From positions 62,001-126,000 of the forward strand of contig NZ_BAAAFW010000014.1 in NCBI RefSeq assembly GCF_039523735.1: a stretch of DNA of 64,000 nt, in the 5' to 3' direction. The notes under the pieces were generated by a model. The model saw only the letters and a list, made by a program, of their open reading frames with translations. It did no database searches and had not been told where the DNA came from. A program made the position numbers and the translations under genes. The DNA is from Tatumella punctata (GTDB lineage Bacteria; Pseudomonadota; Gammaproteobacteria; Enterobacterales; Enterobacteriaceae). Position 1 is the stretch's first letter; each line of letters opens with the position of its first letter. This document shows, one piece after another, positions 1 to 9,110 of the stretch.

Positions 1-623
1 TGGTCACGGTACTGATCTTTAAACTCAGCCGTGTTACCCGCGGACATCTGTCACGTTTATTACTGTTCGGTGTGGCGATCAATGCCCTCTGCGGATCCAG
101 TGTCGGGGTGCTCTCATGGATCAGTAATGATCAACAATTGCGTCAGCTCTCCCTGTGGGGCATGGGCAGTCTCGCCCTGGCCAGTTGGCCAGCCCTGTCA
201 GTCTGTGCGGTGCTGATCCTGCCTGCGGCAATCCTGAGTTTATGTTGTGCCGGACAGCTTAATATGCTGCAACTGGGAGAAGAAGATGCCCATTATATGG
301 GGGTAAATGTACTGCGGACCCGGCGTCAGTTACTGGTGCTGAATGCCTTACTGGTCGGCACCGCGGTCTCGGTCAGTGGTGTGATTGGCTTTATCGGACT
401 GGTGATCCCGCATCTGATGCGTCTGTGTTTTGGCAGTGACCACCGCATGGTATTACCTGCATCGGCCCTCAGTGGCGCTATCTTACTGCTGCTGGCGGAT
501 ACCCTGGCTCGTACTCTGGTAACACCGGCCGAAATGCCGGTCGGGTTGCTGACCAGTCTGATCGGTGCGCCCTGGTTATTCTGGATGATTATCCGTCGGC
601 AGCGGGAGAACGGGGATGTATGA
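1..623 (+). CDS. hmuU: Haem/ferric-siderophore ABC transporter permease, FecCD family (5' truncated by window)
   Basis: The reading frame is open from base 3, so the gene begins before the window; about 206 C-terminal residues are visible. It is an inner-membrane permease of the BtuC/FecCD family: several hydrophobic helices, and the typical GLVIPHLMR stretch after the cytoplasmic coupling-helix region, near the end of the visible part. It would form the channel that moves haem or a ferric siderophore from the periplasm. Its stop overlaps the start of the ATPase gene by 8 nt, so the two are translationally coupled. The haem assignment rests mainly on the HmuV-like partner; a siderophore substrate is possible. 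Confidence 0.85.
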   Translation, partial: VTVLIFKLSRVTRGHLSRLLLFGVAINALCGSSVGVLSWISNDQQLRQLSLWGMGSLALASWPALSVCAVLILPAAILSLCCAGQLNMLQLGEEDAHYMGVNVLRTRRQLLVLNALLVGTAVSVSGVIGFIGLVIPHLMRLCFGSDHRMVLPASALSGAILLLLADTLARTLVTPAEMPVGLLTSLIGAPWLFWMIIRRQRENGDV

Positions 624-1398
624 ACTGACGGCACGCTCGGTCGGAGTCATCAGCGGGCAACGCCAGCTGTTGTGTAATATCTGTCTGCAATTTGTCCCCG
701 GAGAAATGGTCGCGCTGATTGGGCCAAACGGGGCCGGGAAGTCGACCCTGCTGCGGGTACTCAGTGGCTATCTTGCGCCGGACAGCGGACAGTGTCTGCT
801 ACAGGGTAAACCGCTGGCTGACTGGCCCGGCCGGTTGCTTGCCCGGCAGCGGGCAGTGATGCGTCAGCAAAATACACTGACATTTTCCCTGACGGTGCGC
901 CAGGTCATCAGCCTTGGCAGGGCGGTCTGGCCACGCCAGCAACAGCCACAGCAGCAGATCGTCAGAGAAGTCGCCGCACTGACCGGTTGTCAGGTGCTGC
1001 TGGAACGCAATTATCTGCAATTATCCGGCGGTGAACAGCAAAGAGTACAGCTGGCGAGGGTACTGGCACAGCTATGGCGTGACGGCGAACCGCAGGGCTT
1101 TTTATTTCTTGATGAACCGGCTTCTGCGCTGGATCTCTACCACCAGCAGCAGATCCTTCGCTTACTGCACCGGCTGACACGGCAGGGAAAACTGATGGTA
1201 TGCAGTGTACTGCATGATCTTAACCAGGCATCCTTATGGGCGGACTGGGTGTTACTGTTACATCAGGGATCGCTGGTGGCAGAAGGAACCGCGCAGCAGG
1301 TACTGAGAAAGGATATTTTAGAGCGCTGGTATCAGGCAGAGCTCAGGGTCAGTACGGAAGGGCCGCAGCAGAAACCGCAGGTGATGCTACTGCCATAA
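616..1398 (+). CDS. hmuV: Haem ABC transporter ATP-binding protein HmuV
   Basis: 260-residue ABC ATPase that would power the HmuU permease at the cytoplasmic face of the inner membrane. It shows a Walker A motif (GPNGAGKST, about residues 36-44), the signature LSGGEQQR (about 136-143), Walker B ending FLFLDEP and the H-loop histidine in VLHDLNQ. The length equals the HmuV family (about 255-265). The start ATG overlaps the permease stop and is preceded by a GGGAG-type ribosome site inside hmuU. It appears to be the last gene of the operon: a hairpin follows and the next gene is convergent. A FecE/FhuC-type siderophore ATPase is the alternative, but the sequence around the signature looks most like HmuV. 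Confidence 0.88.
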   Translation: MYELTARSVGVISGQRQLLCNICLQFVPGEMVALIGPNGAGKSTLLRVLSGYLAPDSGQCLLQGKPLADWPGRLLARQRAVMRQQNTLTFSLTVRQVISLGRAVWPRQQQPQQQIVREVAALTGCQVLLERNYLQLSGGEQQRVQLARVLAQLWRDGEPQGFLFLDEPASALDLYHQQQILRLLHRLTRQGKLMVCSVLHDLNQASLWADWVLLLHQGSLVAEGTAQQVLRKDILERWYQAELRVSTEGPQQKPQVMLLP

Positions 1399-1408
1399 CC
1401 GCGGGTAA

Positions 1409-1427
1409 CCGCCCGCATCACGGGCGG
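1409..1427. terminator. Hairpin between convergent hmuV and the small gene
   Basis: Perfect 7-bp stem CCGCCCG/CGGGCGG with loop CATCA, 11 nt after the hmuV stop and about 25 nt beyond the stop of the opposing small gene. No clear U-run follows on either strand, so termination is inferred from position only. Confidence 0.45.
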
Positions 1428-1451
1428 CAGAATACCACAGCAGTGGATCGG

Positions 1452-1607
1452 TTATTCATCAAAACAGAGTTCAGTGGCGCTGCCCTGATCATCATATTCT
1501 TCCCGGTCACGGGCCGCGGCCCGTTCCGGACTCAGCAGGTCATCGGACAGGTAACGCTGACCCGCCGCCAGGATATCTTCAATTTGCACCGCGTAAGTTG
1601 TCGCCAT
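1452..1607 (-). CDS. Small acidic protein of unknown function, 51 aa
   Basis: This short gene reads ATG at 1607 to TAA at 1452 on the minus strand. It has a strong ribosome site (GGAGG, 7 nt before the ATG). The product begins MATTYAVQIEDILAAGQ and ends with an acidic tail rich in D and E (EEYDDQ ... CFDE). There is no signal peptide or membrane segment, so it should be cytosolic. I do not recognise the family. The good Shine-Dalgarno, ordinary codon use and a hairpin just after its stop argue that it is real. It is convergent with hmuV; nothing in the context gives a function. Confidence 0.6.
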   Translation of the reverse strand: MATTYAVQIEDILAAGQRYLSDDLLSPERAAARDREEYDDQGSATELCFDE

Positions 1608-1780
1608 CAGGGAACCTCCAGGTTGCGAAATAATGAATCATCATGTTCAGCATGACAGCAGCAGATGACAGTTCTGTGATCCTTTTAGCTGAAACAGCAC
1701 CGGTTGTGCCAGCAGCAAACGACTTCGGCAGTAATTAGCATTATGCTGAAGCGATACGCTATTTTTCGGGAGAGCATGCA

Positions 1781-2764
1781 ATGTTACGTTTAGCGGTAAT
1801 AGGTACTAACTGGATCACCGATAGTTTTGTGACAGCGGCACTGGAAAGCGGCTTGTACCAGCTGACTGCCGTTTATTCCCGTCGTCTGGCGCAGGCTGAA
1901 TCTTTTGCAGCAAAATATGCAGACACGACTCTGTTTACCGATTTGCAGCAACTGGCCAAAAGTGACCTGTTTGATGCGGTATATATTGCCAGCCCGAATT
2001 CGCTGCACTGTGAACAGAGCTGCCTGTTTATGCAACAGGGTAAACATGTCATTTGCGAAAAACCGTTTGCTGCAGATATTCAGCAGGCTGAAAAAATGGT
2101 GGCCTGCGCCAGAGAGCATCAGGTGGTGCTGTTTGAAGCCTTTAAAACCGCCTGCCTGCCTAATTTTCGGGTAATTTATGAAACGCTGCCGCGGCTGGGA
2201 ACGTTACGGAAAGTCCTGTTACAGTACTGCCAGTATTCTTCCCGTTATGGCCGTTATCTGGCCGGGGAAAATCCGAATACTTTTAACCCGGCGTTTGCCA
2301 ATGGCTCGGTAATGGATATTGGTTTCTATCCGCTGGCCAGTGCGGTGGCCCTATGGGGCAAACCGCAGGGGGTGGTGGCTCAGGCCAGTCTGCTGGAGAG
2401 CGGTGTGGATGCCCATGGTTCGGTTATTCTGGAGTATGGCAATTTTGATGTAACTATTCTGCATTCCAAGGTCAGCGACTCTGTGCTGAGTAGTGAGATT
2501 CAGGGGGAGCAGGGATCACTGCTGGTGGATAAAATTTCAACCTGTGAAGGACTGACCCTGTATCCGCGCGGCGGTCAGCCGCAGGCTATCGGTGTCGCGC
2601 AATATGATAATTCGATGCGAAATGAGGCAGAAGTCTTTGCCGGGCTGGTGGCCGGCCTGCAGGTGGAACATCAGGGATTACAGGTCAGCCTGATCACCTC
2701 ACAGTTACTGACAGAAATACGTCGCCAGACCGGTGTTCGTTTCCCGTCAGACGGTGAGGCCTGA
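1781..2764 (+). CDS. ygjR: Gfo/Idh/MocA-family NAD(P)-dependent oxidoreductase, YgjR-like
   Basis: 327 residues, matching E. coli YgjR (about 328). The N-terminal Rossmann fold begins MLRLAVIGTNWITDSF; the family motif EKP lies in HVICEKPFA (about residues 92-97) and supplies the lysine next to the nicotinamide. The C-terminal alpha/beta domain carries NGSVMDIGFYPL, with the GxxxDxG..Y/H pattern of sugar-type oxidoreductases. The physiological substrate of YgjR is not established. A GGGAG ribosome site lies about 11 nt before the ATG. It stands alone, convergent with the cbl-like regulator downstream. Confidence 0.85.
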   Translation: MLRLAVIGTNWITDSFVTAALESGLYQLTAVYSRRLAQAESFAAKYADTTLFTDLQQLAKSDLFDAVYIASPNSLHCEQSCLFMQQGKHVICEKPFAADIQQAEKMVACAREHQVVLFEAFKTACLPNFRVIYETLPRLGTLRKVLLQYCQYSSRYGRYLAGENPNTFNPAFANGSVMDIGFYPLASAVALWGKPQGVVAQASLLESGVDAHGSVILEYGNFDVTILHSKVSDSVLSSEIQGEQGSLLVDKISTCEGLTLYPRGGQPQAIGVAQYDNSMRNEAEVFAGLVAGLQVEHQGLQVSLITSQLLTEIRRQTGVRFPSDGEA

Positions 2765-2794
2765 CAGGAAGGGCTGCCGCTCAGGCGGCAGCCG

Positions 2795-3751
2795 TCAGAT
2801 TTCAAAGTTGTAGGCGGTTTCACCCGAGGCCGTGCTTTGCAGCGCGCTGGCTTTTAGTTCATCAACTGACAGGTTAGGGTTACACAGCATCATAAACTGC
2901 CACAGATAATCCCGTTGCAACTGGCCGCGTTTTACGGCCATCCAGACGGTACTGGCGGCAAACAGATGGCGGACATCGAGTGCGCTGATCCCCTCATCGG
3001 CATCAGTCACTGCCGTTTCTGCCACAATACCGATCCCCATGCCCAGTTTTACGTAGGTTTTTACGACATCCGAGTCCTGGGCACTCAGTACAATATCGGT
3101 TTTCAGGGAGGCGCTTTCGAAAGCCTGATCGATGGCTGACCGTCCTGTCATACCACTGCGATAGGTAATTAATGGCCAGGCGGCGAGGTGTTCCAGAGTC
3201 ACATCGGGCTGGCCGGCCAGCGGATGCTGTCGCGGGATCAGTACTTTATGATTCCATTTAAACCACGGGAAGGCCCGCAGTGCCTCACTGTTTGACAGTA
3301 CTTCGGAAGCAATCCCCAGGTCGGCAGTACCGGCACTGACCATGGCACGGATTTCTTCCGGCGTGCCCTGGTTCAGTACCACGCGAATATTCGGATAGAG
3401 TTCACGAAACAGTTTTATTTTATCGGGCAGTGAATAACAGGCCTGGGTATGGGTGGTGGCGATGGTCAGTATCCCGTCTTGCTGACCGGTAAATAATTCG
3501 CCTAACCGGCGTGCTTTACCGGCATCGTCAAGAATACGCCGCGCAATGGTCAGCATTTCTTTACCGGGTCCTGTCAGGCCAAGCATACGTTTACCATGAC
3601 GGATAAACAACTCCACCCCCAGTTCTTCTTCCAGTTCACGGATATGGCGACTAATTCCCGATTGTGAGGTATAGAGCGTTTTGGCCACTTCTGTCAGATT
3701 GAACTGGCACCGGGAAGCCTCCCTGATAATTCTTAGTTGCTGGAAGTTCAT
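2795..3751 (-). CDS. cbl: LysR-family regulator, Cbl/CysB type
   Basis: Transcription factor of about 318 residues. The N-terminal helix-turn-helix (NLTEVAKTLYTSQSGISRHIRELE, in two parts around residues 19-42) and the effector domain (IATTHTQACYSLP, ITYRSGMTGRS, LSAQDSDVVKTYV) follow E. coli Cbl closely; Cbl activates sulfonate and alkane-sulfonate genes under sulfate starvation and senses adenosine phosphosulfate. I chose ATG 3751 (MNFQQL) over an in-frame GTG at 3760 because family members start there. It is divergent from the ABC-monooxygenase operon and most likely controls it. CysB itself is a possible but less likely identity, since CysB is normally elsewhere. Confidence 0.82.
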   Translation of the reverse strand: MNFQQLRIIREASRCQFNLTEVAKTLYTSQSGISRHIRELEEELGVELFIRHGKRMLGLTGPGKEMLTIARRILDDAGKARRLGELFTGQQDGILTIATTHTQACYSLPDKIKLFRELYPNIRVVLNQGTPEEIRAMVSAGTADLGIASEVLSNSEALRAFPWFKWNHKVLIPRQHPLAGQPDVTLEHLAAWPLITYRSGMTGRSAIDQAFESASLKTDIVLSAQDSDVVKTYVKLGMGIGIVAETAVTDADEGISALDVRHLFAASTVWMAVKRGQLQRDYLWQFMMLCNPNLSVDELKASALQSTASGETAYNFEI

Positions 3752-4054
3752 GATATTCACTTTTTTTAAGAGTTGCCCCGTTAAAATAAAAAAAATTATT
3801 TAGCGGGGTAAATAATTAAAACTTCGCATATATTCCTGAACGGTATATACAGCGGATATATCCACATCCTGACAGGCTTACATCTGCAATCCCCTAACAA
3901 CCGGCGGGCAGAAAGGCACAACGTATGGCCGGAAAAGTATGACTTCCGGATAGTTTTTTTTCACACAAGCTATGCCATTTTTGTTATTTCAATTCTGAAA
4001 ACAGTGGCTCTTATTATGAATAACGGTCTGAGTACAATAATAAAGAGGCAGTGG
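3752..4054. promoter_or_regulatory. Divergent regulatory region cbl / ABC-monooxygenase operon
   Basis: About 300 bp, AT-rich. It holds a perfect palindrome GGATATATCC at 3854-3863 and, closer to the operon, a hairpin with a T-run (listed separately). CysB/Cbl-type sites are long, degenerate and AT-rich, so I do not mark an exact operator. The region must contain both start sites. Confidence 0.5.
3929..3962 (+). terminator. Terminator-like hairpin in the operon leader (possible attenuator)
   Basis: CCGGAA (3929-3934), spacer, TTCCGG (3944-3949), then ATAG and a run of eight or more T. The stem can extend inward (CCGGAA-AA-GT paired with ACTTCCGG). It lies about 95 nt before the substrate-binding-protein start, on the same strand. 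That is the position of a leader attenuator, or of a terminator protecting the operon from upstream transcription. Confidence 0.5.
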
Positions 4055-5686
4055 ATGAAAAGATGGCGCGTCGCAGGATTTAAAAAACAGATACTGGTAT
4101 CGCTGTTGGTGGCATCCCTGCCTGCCTGGTCAGCAGATAATCCACAGCACGGGGGAACGTTAATTTATCTGGAACAGCAGGCACACACTAACCTGTATCC
4201 TCCGGCGGGCGGCTTTTACCCTAATGGCGGTATCCTCAACCAGTTAACCGATAAACTGACCTGGCAGAATCCTAAAACACTGGCCATTGAACCCTGGATT
4301 GCCGAAAGCTGGAGCAGTAATCCGCAAAAGACGGAATGGACATTTAAATTACGTCCGGGAGTCACTTTTTCTGATGGTACTCCGCTGGATGCCGCAGCGG
4401 TTGCGAAAAATTTTGATACTTATGGTCTGGGAAATAGAGAAAAACATTTTCCGGTCTCAGAAGTGATTAATAATTACGATCATAGCCAGGTTATTGATCC
4501 GCTGACCGTAAAATTCTATTTTAAAAAGCCTTCACCAGGGTTTTTACAAGGGACATCGACCATAGGTTCCGGTCTGGTGTCATTATCCACATTAGATAAA
4601 AATTTCGATCAGCTGGGTGATGCACGCAATATTATCGGTTCCGGGCCTTTTGTGGTGAAATCAGAAACCCTGGGTCATGAACTGGATCTGGTGGCCCGTC
4701 CGGATTATCACTGGGGACCGAGTAATGATCCGCATCAGGGACCGGCTTATCTCGACGGGATTAAATTGATTGTGACGCCGGAAGATGGTGTCCGCATCGG
4801 TGCACTGCTGGCCGGACAGGCTGACTTTATCCGTCAGATACAGGCTTATGATGAGAAACGGGTTACAGCACAGCATCTGCCGGTCTATGCCGAAGCCACC
4901 CGTGGTGTCAATGACAGCCTGAGTTTCCGTCCGGATAACCCGCGGGTCTCTGATATTCGTGTACGCAAAGCACTTTCCCTGGCAACAAACCGCCAGCAAA
5001 TTGTGGAAACCCTGTTTTCTGACAACTATCCGGCCGCAACCTCGGTACTGGCATCGACCGCCCCGGGGTATATACCGTTAAAAAACCTGCTGACCAGTGA
5101 TCCTCAACAGGCGAAGAAATTACTGGATGAAGCCGGCTGGCTGCCCGGCAGCAATGGTATCCGTCAGAAGCAGGGAATACCGTTATCACTGAGTGTTTAC
5201 GTTTCTCTGCCTCAACCCCAGAACAAGGAAGTCCTGCAGCTGATTGCCCGCCAGTGGCGTGAAATCGGCGTGGTACTGAATGTGCGTCCGGCTGATGCAG
5301 GGACAACGGTACTGAATAACCTCGACCCGCTGAAAGCACCGCTGACCGTTTCTGAGGTCGGCCGGGCGGATCCTGATGTGATTAAAAGTATGTTTTATCC
5401 GACAAACCGTGATGCACTGCTGCAAAAAGGTGGTCTCAGCGATAAGGTTAAACATTTCCGTGATGACAAACTCGATCAGCTGTTACTGAAGATCTCGCAG
5501 GAAACGGATAACGCTCAGCGTCTGAAACTGACCGGCGAGGCTCAGCGTTATCTGCTGGAACAGGCTTATGTAATCCCTGTCTTTGAAGAACCGCAGGTAT
5601 TTGCCGGGGCTAAATGGCTGAAAGGGATCAGTTTTGAAGCCGTCGGACGTCCGTCATTTTACGATGCCTGGCTGGCTAAGAAATAA
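4055..5686 (+). CDS. ABC transporter substrate-binding protein, peptide/nickel (SBP_bac_5) type
   Basis: 543-residue periplasmic binding protein. The start at 4055 is preferred over 4004 because it has an AAAGAGG ribosome site and gives a normal signal peptide (MKRWRVAG...SLPAWSA, cleavage near residue 27). The body shows the DppA/OppA-family pattern: GGTLIYLEQ at the mature N-terminus, WTFKLRPGVTFSDGTPLD, and VRKALSLATNRQQIV. It resembles the KPN_01854-type binding proteins that travel with luciferase-like monooxygenases (family name from memory). The ligand is unknown. With a Cbl-like regulator next door I infer a sulfur-containing organic compound. First gene of the six-gene operon. Confidence 0.85.
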   Translation: MKRWRVAGFKKQILVSLLVASLPAWSADNPQHGGTLIYLEQQAHTNLYPPAGGFYPNGGILNQLTDKLTWQNPKTLAIEPWIAESWSSNPQKTEWTFKLRPGVTFSDGTPLDAAAVAKNFDTYGLGNREKHFPVSEVINNYDHSQVIDPLTVKFYFKKPSPGFLQGTSTIGSGLVSLSTLDKNFDQLGDARNIIGSGPFVVKSETLGHELDLVARPDYHWGPSNDPHQGPAYLDGIKLIVTPEDGVRIGALLAGQADFIRQIQAYDEKRVTAQHLPVYAEATRGVNDSLSFRPDNPRVSDIRVRKALSLATNRQQIVETLFSDNYPAATSVLASTAPGYIPLKNLLTSDPQQAKKLLDEAGWLPGSNGIRQKQGIPLSLSVYVSLPQPQNKEVLQLIARQWREIGVVLNVRPADAGTTVLNNLDPLKAPLTVSEVGRADPDVIKSMFYPTNRDALLQKGGLSDKVKHFRDDKLDQLLLKISQETDNAQRLKLTGEAQRYLLEQAYVIPVFEEPQVFAGAKWLKGISFEAVGRPSFYDAWLAKK

Positions 5687-5701
5687 GCGGGAGACCGGAT
5701 A

Positions 5702-6646
5702 ATGGCACGCTATTTACTGCAACGGTTGTTACAGGGCGTTCTGGTGTTATGGGCGGCGTGGACACTGTCTTTTATTCTGCTGCAGCTACTGCCCGGCGAC
5801 GCGATTATGATCAAATTCCTTGATCCTTCGCTGGGTCTGAGTGCGGAACAGATTGCTCAGATGCGTAAGTTATACGGTGAGGGGGTACCCGGCTGGCAGC
5901 AGTATATTTCGGCTTTACTGGCGATACTACATGGTAATCTGGGCTATTCGGTCCAGCTGGGGGTGCCGGTCAGCCAGGTGCTGGCGACTAACCTGCCACA
6001 GACCCTGAAACTGGTGATCCCCGGTTTTCTGCTGGCGCTGGTGGCAGGCCCCGGGCTGGCGATCCTCGCCTGGTTACCGGGGCTGAACTGGCTGCGTAAT
6101 ATACTGCTTTCACTACCGTCATTACTGGTTTCTCTGCCTGTATTCTGGCTGGGGATCGTATTGATCCAGATCTTCTCTTTTCAACTGAACTGGGTCTCAG
6201 TGATCAATCCATCGCCGATCGGCGGAATGATCCTGCCGGTGATCACCCTGGCGGTCCCGATTGCCGCGCCGCTGGCACAGATTTTTATGCGCAGTATTGA
6301 TCAGGTACGTACCCGGCCTTTTGTCGCCGCTGCCCGCGCCCGCGGAGCCAGCCAGCGTCGGGTGCTGTTTCGCCATATTCTGCGGAACGCCAGCCTGCCA
6401 CTGCTGACGGTGGCCGGTCTGCTGCTCGGTGAGCTGATTGCCGGAGCACTGGTCACTGAAACGGTTTTCGGGCTGAACGGGCTGGGACAGGTGACCTGGC
6501 AGGCAGTCAACGCCAGAGACGAAAATGTATTACAAGCCATAGTGATGATATCAGCGCTGTCCTATGTGGTGAGTAATCTGTTGGCAGATCTGCTGACTCC
6601 GTTACTCGATCCGCGCCTGAATAGTCTGTCGGGGAGGAAACTATGA
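5702..6646 (+). CDS. ABC transporter permease, DppB type
   Basis: 314-residue inner-membrane permease with about six transmembrane helices, starting MARYLLQRLLQG. The binding-protein-dependent permease loop (the EAA region) is seen in FVAAARARGASQRRVLFRHILRNA, given here in two overlapping parts, near residues 205-228. It begins 15 nt after the binding protein stop and ends in a 4-nt overlap (ATGA) with the next permease. The pair would form the heterodimeric channel of a peptide/nickel-type importer. Confidence 0.87.
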   Translation: MARYLLQRLLQGVLVLWAAWTLSFILLQLLPGDAIMIKFLDPSLGLSAEQIAQMRKLYGEGVPGWQQYISALLAILHGNLGYSVQLGVPVSQVLATNLPQTLKLVIPGFLLALVAGPGLAILAWLPGLNWLRNILLSLPSLLVSLPVFWLGIVLIQIFSFQLNWVSVINPSPIGGMILPVITLAVPIAAPLAQIFMRSIDQVRTRPFVAAARARGASQRRVLFRHILRNASLPLLTVAGLLLGELIAGALVTETVFGLNGLGQVTWQAVNARDENVLQAIVMISALSYVVSNLLADLLTPLLDPRLNSLSGRKL

Positions 6647-7488
6647 GTATGACCAGTCTGTTAAGCGTTTCTGCCCATAGCCCCCGGCGGCGTCCTGATC
6701 TCAAACCGGGATTACTGCTGGCCACCACTGTGATTGTACTGGCAATACTGGCTGCCCTGTTTCCCCAGTGGTTTACCCGCTACAACCCCTATGATGGTAT
6801 TGCCGGTATCCAGCTGACCCCTCCCGACAGTCATCACTGGCTGGGTACCGATCAGCTGGGGCGTGACCTGTTAAGCCGGATTATTTATGGCACCCGCTGG
6901 TCATTATCGGCTGCGACTGCGGCGGTTGCTGTCGGGCTGGTGGCGGGCGGCGCTGTCGGCATGCTGGCGGGTTTCAGTCGTTTAAGGATAGACAACCTGG
7001 TTATGCGGCTGGTGGATGTACTGCTATCAATACCGGCACTGTTATTGTCGCTGAGCATTATTATCCTGCTGGGAGCCGGAACTCTGCATGCGGCGCTGGC
7101 CGTGGGCTGTGCTTCGGTGGCAAATTTTGCCCGTCTGTCGCGCACCGAGGTATTACGTATCCGTCATCAGGATTATATCGAGGCGGCATTTGGCAGCGGC
7201 GGGCACTTTTTATCGGTCTTTCTGCGACATGTCCTGCCAAATGCCTTACCCACGCTGCTGGCGTTTTCCGCCTTACAGTTTGGTCAGGCTATTCTGGCAC
7301 TCTCAACCCTGAGTTTTCTGGGATTTGGCAGCCCGCCACCGGTACCGGAATGGGGATTATTGATTGCCGAAGGGCGTAATTATCTGGCAACGGCCTGGTG
7401 GCTGGCTGCTTTCCCGGGCGGGGTGGTTATTGTGGTGGTGCTGGCAGCTAACCGCATCAGCCGCTATTTTTCAGGAGAAGTCTCATGA
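6643..7488 (+). CDS. ABC transporter permease, DppC type
   Basis: 281-residue partner permease. It has the DppC hallmarks: an N-terminal cytoplasmic stretch with one helix, the motif HWLGTDQLGRDLLSRIIYG before the core helices, and the EAA-like loop YIEAAFGSGGHFLSVFLRHVL. The start codon overlaps the upstream stop by 4 nt and its own stop overlaps the ATPase start by 4 nt, showing a tightly coupled operon. Confidence 0.87.
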   Translation: MSMTSLLSVSAHSPRRRPDLKPGLLLATTVIVLAILAALFPQWFTRYNPYDGIAGIQLTPPDSHHWLGTDQLGRDLLSRIIYGTRWSLSAATAAVAVGLVAGGAVGMLAGFSRLRIDNLVMRLVDVLLSIPALLLSLSIIILLGAGTLHAALAVGCASVANFARLSRTEVLRIRHQDYIEAAFGSGGHFLSVFLRHVLPNALPTLLAFSALQFGQAILALSTLSFLGFGSPPPVPEWGLLIAEGRNYLATAWWLAAFPGGVVIVVVLAANRISRYFSGEVS

Positions 7489-9110
7489 CCCTGCAGAGAT
7501 TGCCGGTGTTACAACTGGAAGAGCTGAGTATTGCTTATCATTCCGCTGACCAGTGGCGGGAGACCGTCCATAGTATCAGCCTGACTCTGAATGCCGGTGA
7601 AATGCTGGCAGTGGTGGGTGAATCCGGGTCAGGAAAAACGACCACCGCTCAGGCGGTTATCGGTTTGTTAGCGGAAAATGGCCGCCGCAGCGCAGGCCAT
7701 ATCCGGTTTAATGGCGAAGATATCAGCCAGTGGTCTTCCGCCAGGCTGGACAGTTTGCGGGGATCGCAGATTTCACTGATCCCGCAGGATCCGGCTGACT
7801 CCCTTAACCCGTTAAAAACGCTGGGTGAGCAGGTGGGAGAAGTGCTGTTGCTGGGCGGGGATCGCCTGTCACGTCGCCAGCGCCGGCAGCGTGTGACAGA
7901 ACTGTTCCAACGGGTCGGACTGAGTCATCCGCAACAGCGAATTCTTCAGTATCCGCATCAGCTGTCCGGGGGCATGAAACAACGGGTATTAATTGCTATT
8001 GCCATTGCTTTAAAACCGGCATTGATCATTGCCGATGAACCCACCAGCGCACTGGATGTTACGGTACAAAAACATATCATGACGCTGATTGATGAATTGC
8101 GACATGACTACGGGACTGCGGTACTGTTCGTTACCCATGATCTGGCCCTGGCCAGTGAACATGCAGACCGGCTGGCGGTATTCCGAGAAGGGCGGTTACT
8201 GGAACAGGGCACTACAGCGCAGGTGATCCGTCAGCCACAGCACCCTTATACTGCACAATTACTGGCTGATGTACGACAAAACTATACGACTGTCCCGCTG
8301 CCGGTGGCGGAGCCTGACAGCCCTGCGGTAATCCGTATGCAGGCAGTCCGTAAGCGATTTTCTCTTAATCATCGCCAGCAGATGCAGGCGTTGCAGGATA
8401 TTTCTCTGACAGTACTGCGGGGCACGACCCATGCACTGGTCGGCGAGTCAGGTTCCGGAAAAACCACTCTGGCCCGTATTCTGCTGGGATTTGAACAGGC
8501 AGACAGTGGCAGTATCGAAATCAGCGGACAGAGTGTCGCCAGCTTATCCCGCCAGGGCTGGCGGCAGTTACGACAGAAAATCCAGTTCGTGTATCAGAAC
8601 CCTTTTTCATCTCTTGACCCGCGTCAGACCCTGTTCTCGGTGATTGAAGAGCCGTTACTCAATTTTCATAATCTGACACGACAGCAGCGTCAGCAACAGG
8701 TGGAAACCGCTGCGGCTCAGGTAGCCTTAGATCCGTCCCTGTTATCACGGCGGGCGCATCAGTTATCCGGAGGACAGCGGCAGCGGGTGGCGATTGCCCG
8801 TGCATTGATCCTCCGGCCGGAAATTCTGGTACTGGATGAGGCAACCTCGGCGCTGGATGTTACGGTGCAGTCGCAGATCCTGACATTACTCAGGGAATTA
8901 CAGCAAAAGCTGTCACTGACGTATTTATTTATTACCCATGATTTACAGGTGGTACGCCGTATTGCTCATCAGGTCTCCGTATTACGTAACGGTCAGCTGG
9001 TAGAACATGGCAGTACCGAACAGCTGTTTTCTGCGCCACAGAACGAATACACCCGGCAGCTGATTACTGCGATACCCTCATTTACGCCAGCGCAGGAGGT
9101 GCATATATGA
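7485..9110 (+). CDS. ABC transporter ATP-binding protein, two fused ATPase domains (DppD-DppF type)
   Basis: 541 residues with two complete nucleotide-binding domains in one chain, like GsiA. The first has GESGSGKTT (about residues 44-52) and LSGGMKQRV; the second has GESGSGKTT (about 322-330) and LSGGQRQRV, each with a following DE Walker B (IIADEPTSALD and VLDEATSALD). The first domain ends with the oligopeptide-ATPase C-terminal extension around PYTAQLL. It would drive both permeases. Four-nt overlaps on both sides. Confidence 0.88.
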   Translation: MTLQRLPVLQLEELSIAYHSADQWRETVHSISLTLNAGEMLAVVGESGSGKTTTAQAVIGLLAENGRRSAGHIRFNGEDISQWSSARLDSLRGSQISLIPQDPADSLNPLKTLGEQVGEVLLLGGDRLSRRQRRQRVTELFQRVGLSHPQQRILQYPHQLSGGMKQRVLIAIAIALKPALIIADEPTSALDVTVQKHIMTLIDELRHDYGTAVLFVTHDLALASEHADRLAVFREGRLLEQGTTAQVIRQPQHPYTAQLLADVRQNYTTVPLPVAEPDSPAVIRMQAVRKRFSLNHRQQMQALQDISLTVLRGTTHALVGESGSGKTTLARILLGFEQADSGSIEISGQSVASLSRQGWRQLRQKIQFVYQNPFSSLDPRQTLFSVIEEPLLNFHNLTRQQRQQQVETAAAQVALDPSLLSRRAHQLSGGQRQRVAIARALILRPEILVLDEATSALDVTVQSQILTLLRELQQKLSLTYLFITHDLQVVRRIAHQVSVLRNGQLVEHGSTEQLFSAPQNEYTRQLITAIPSFTPAQEVHI

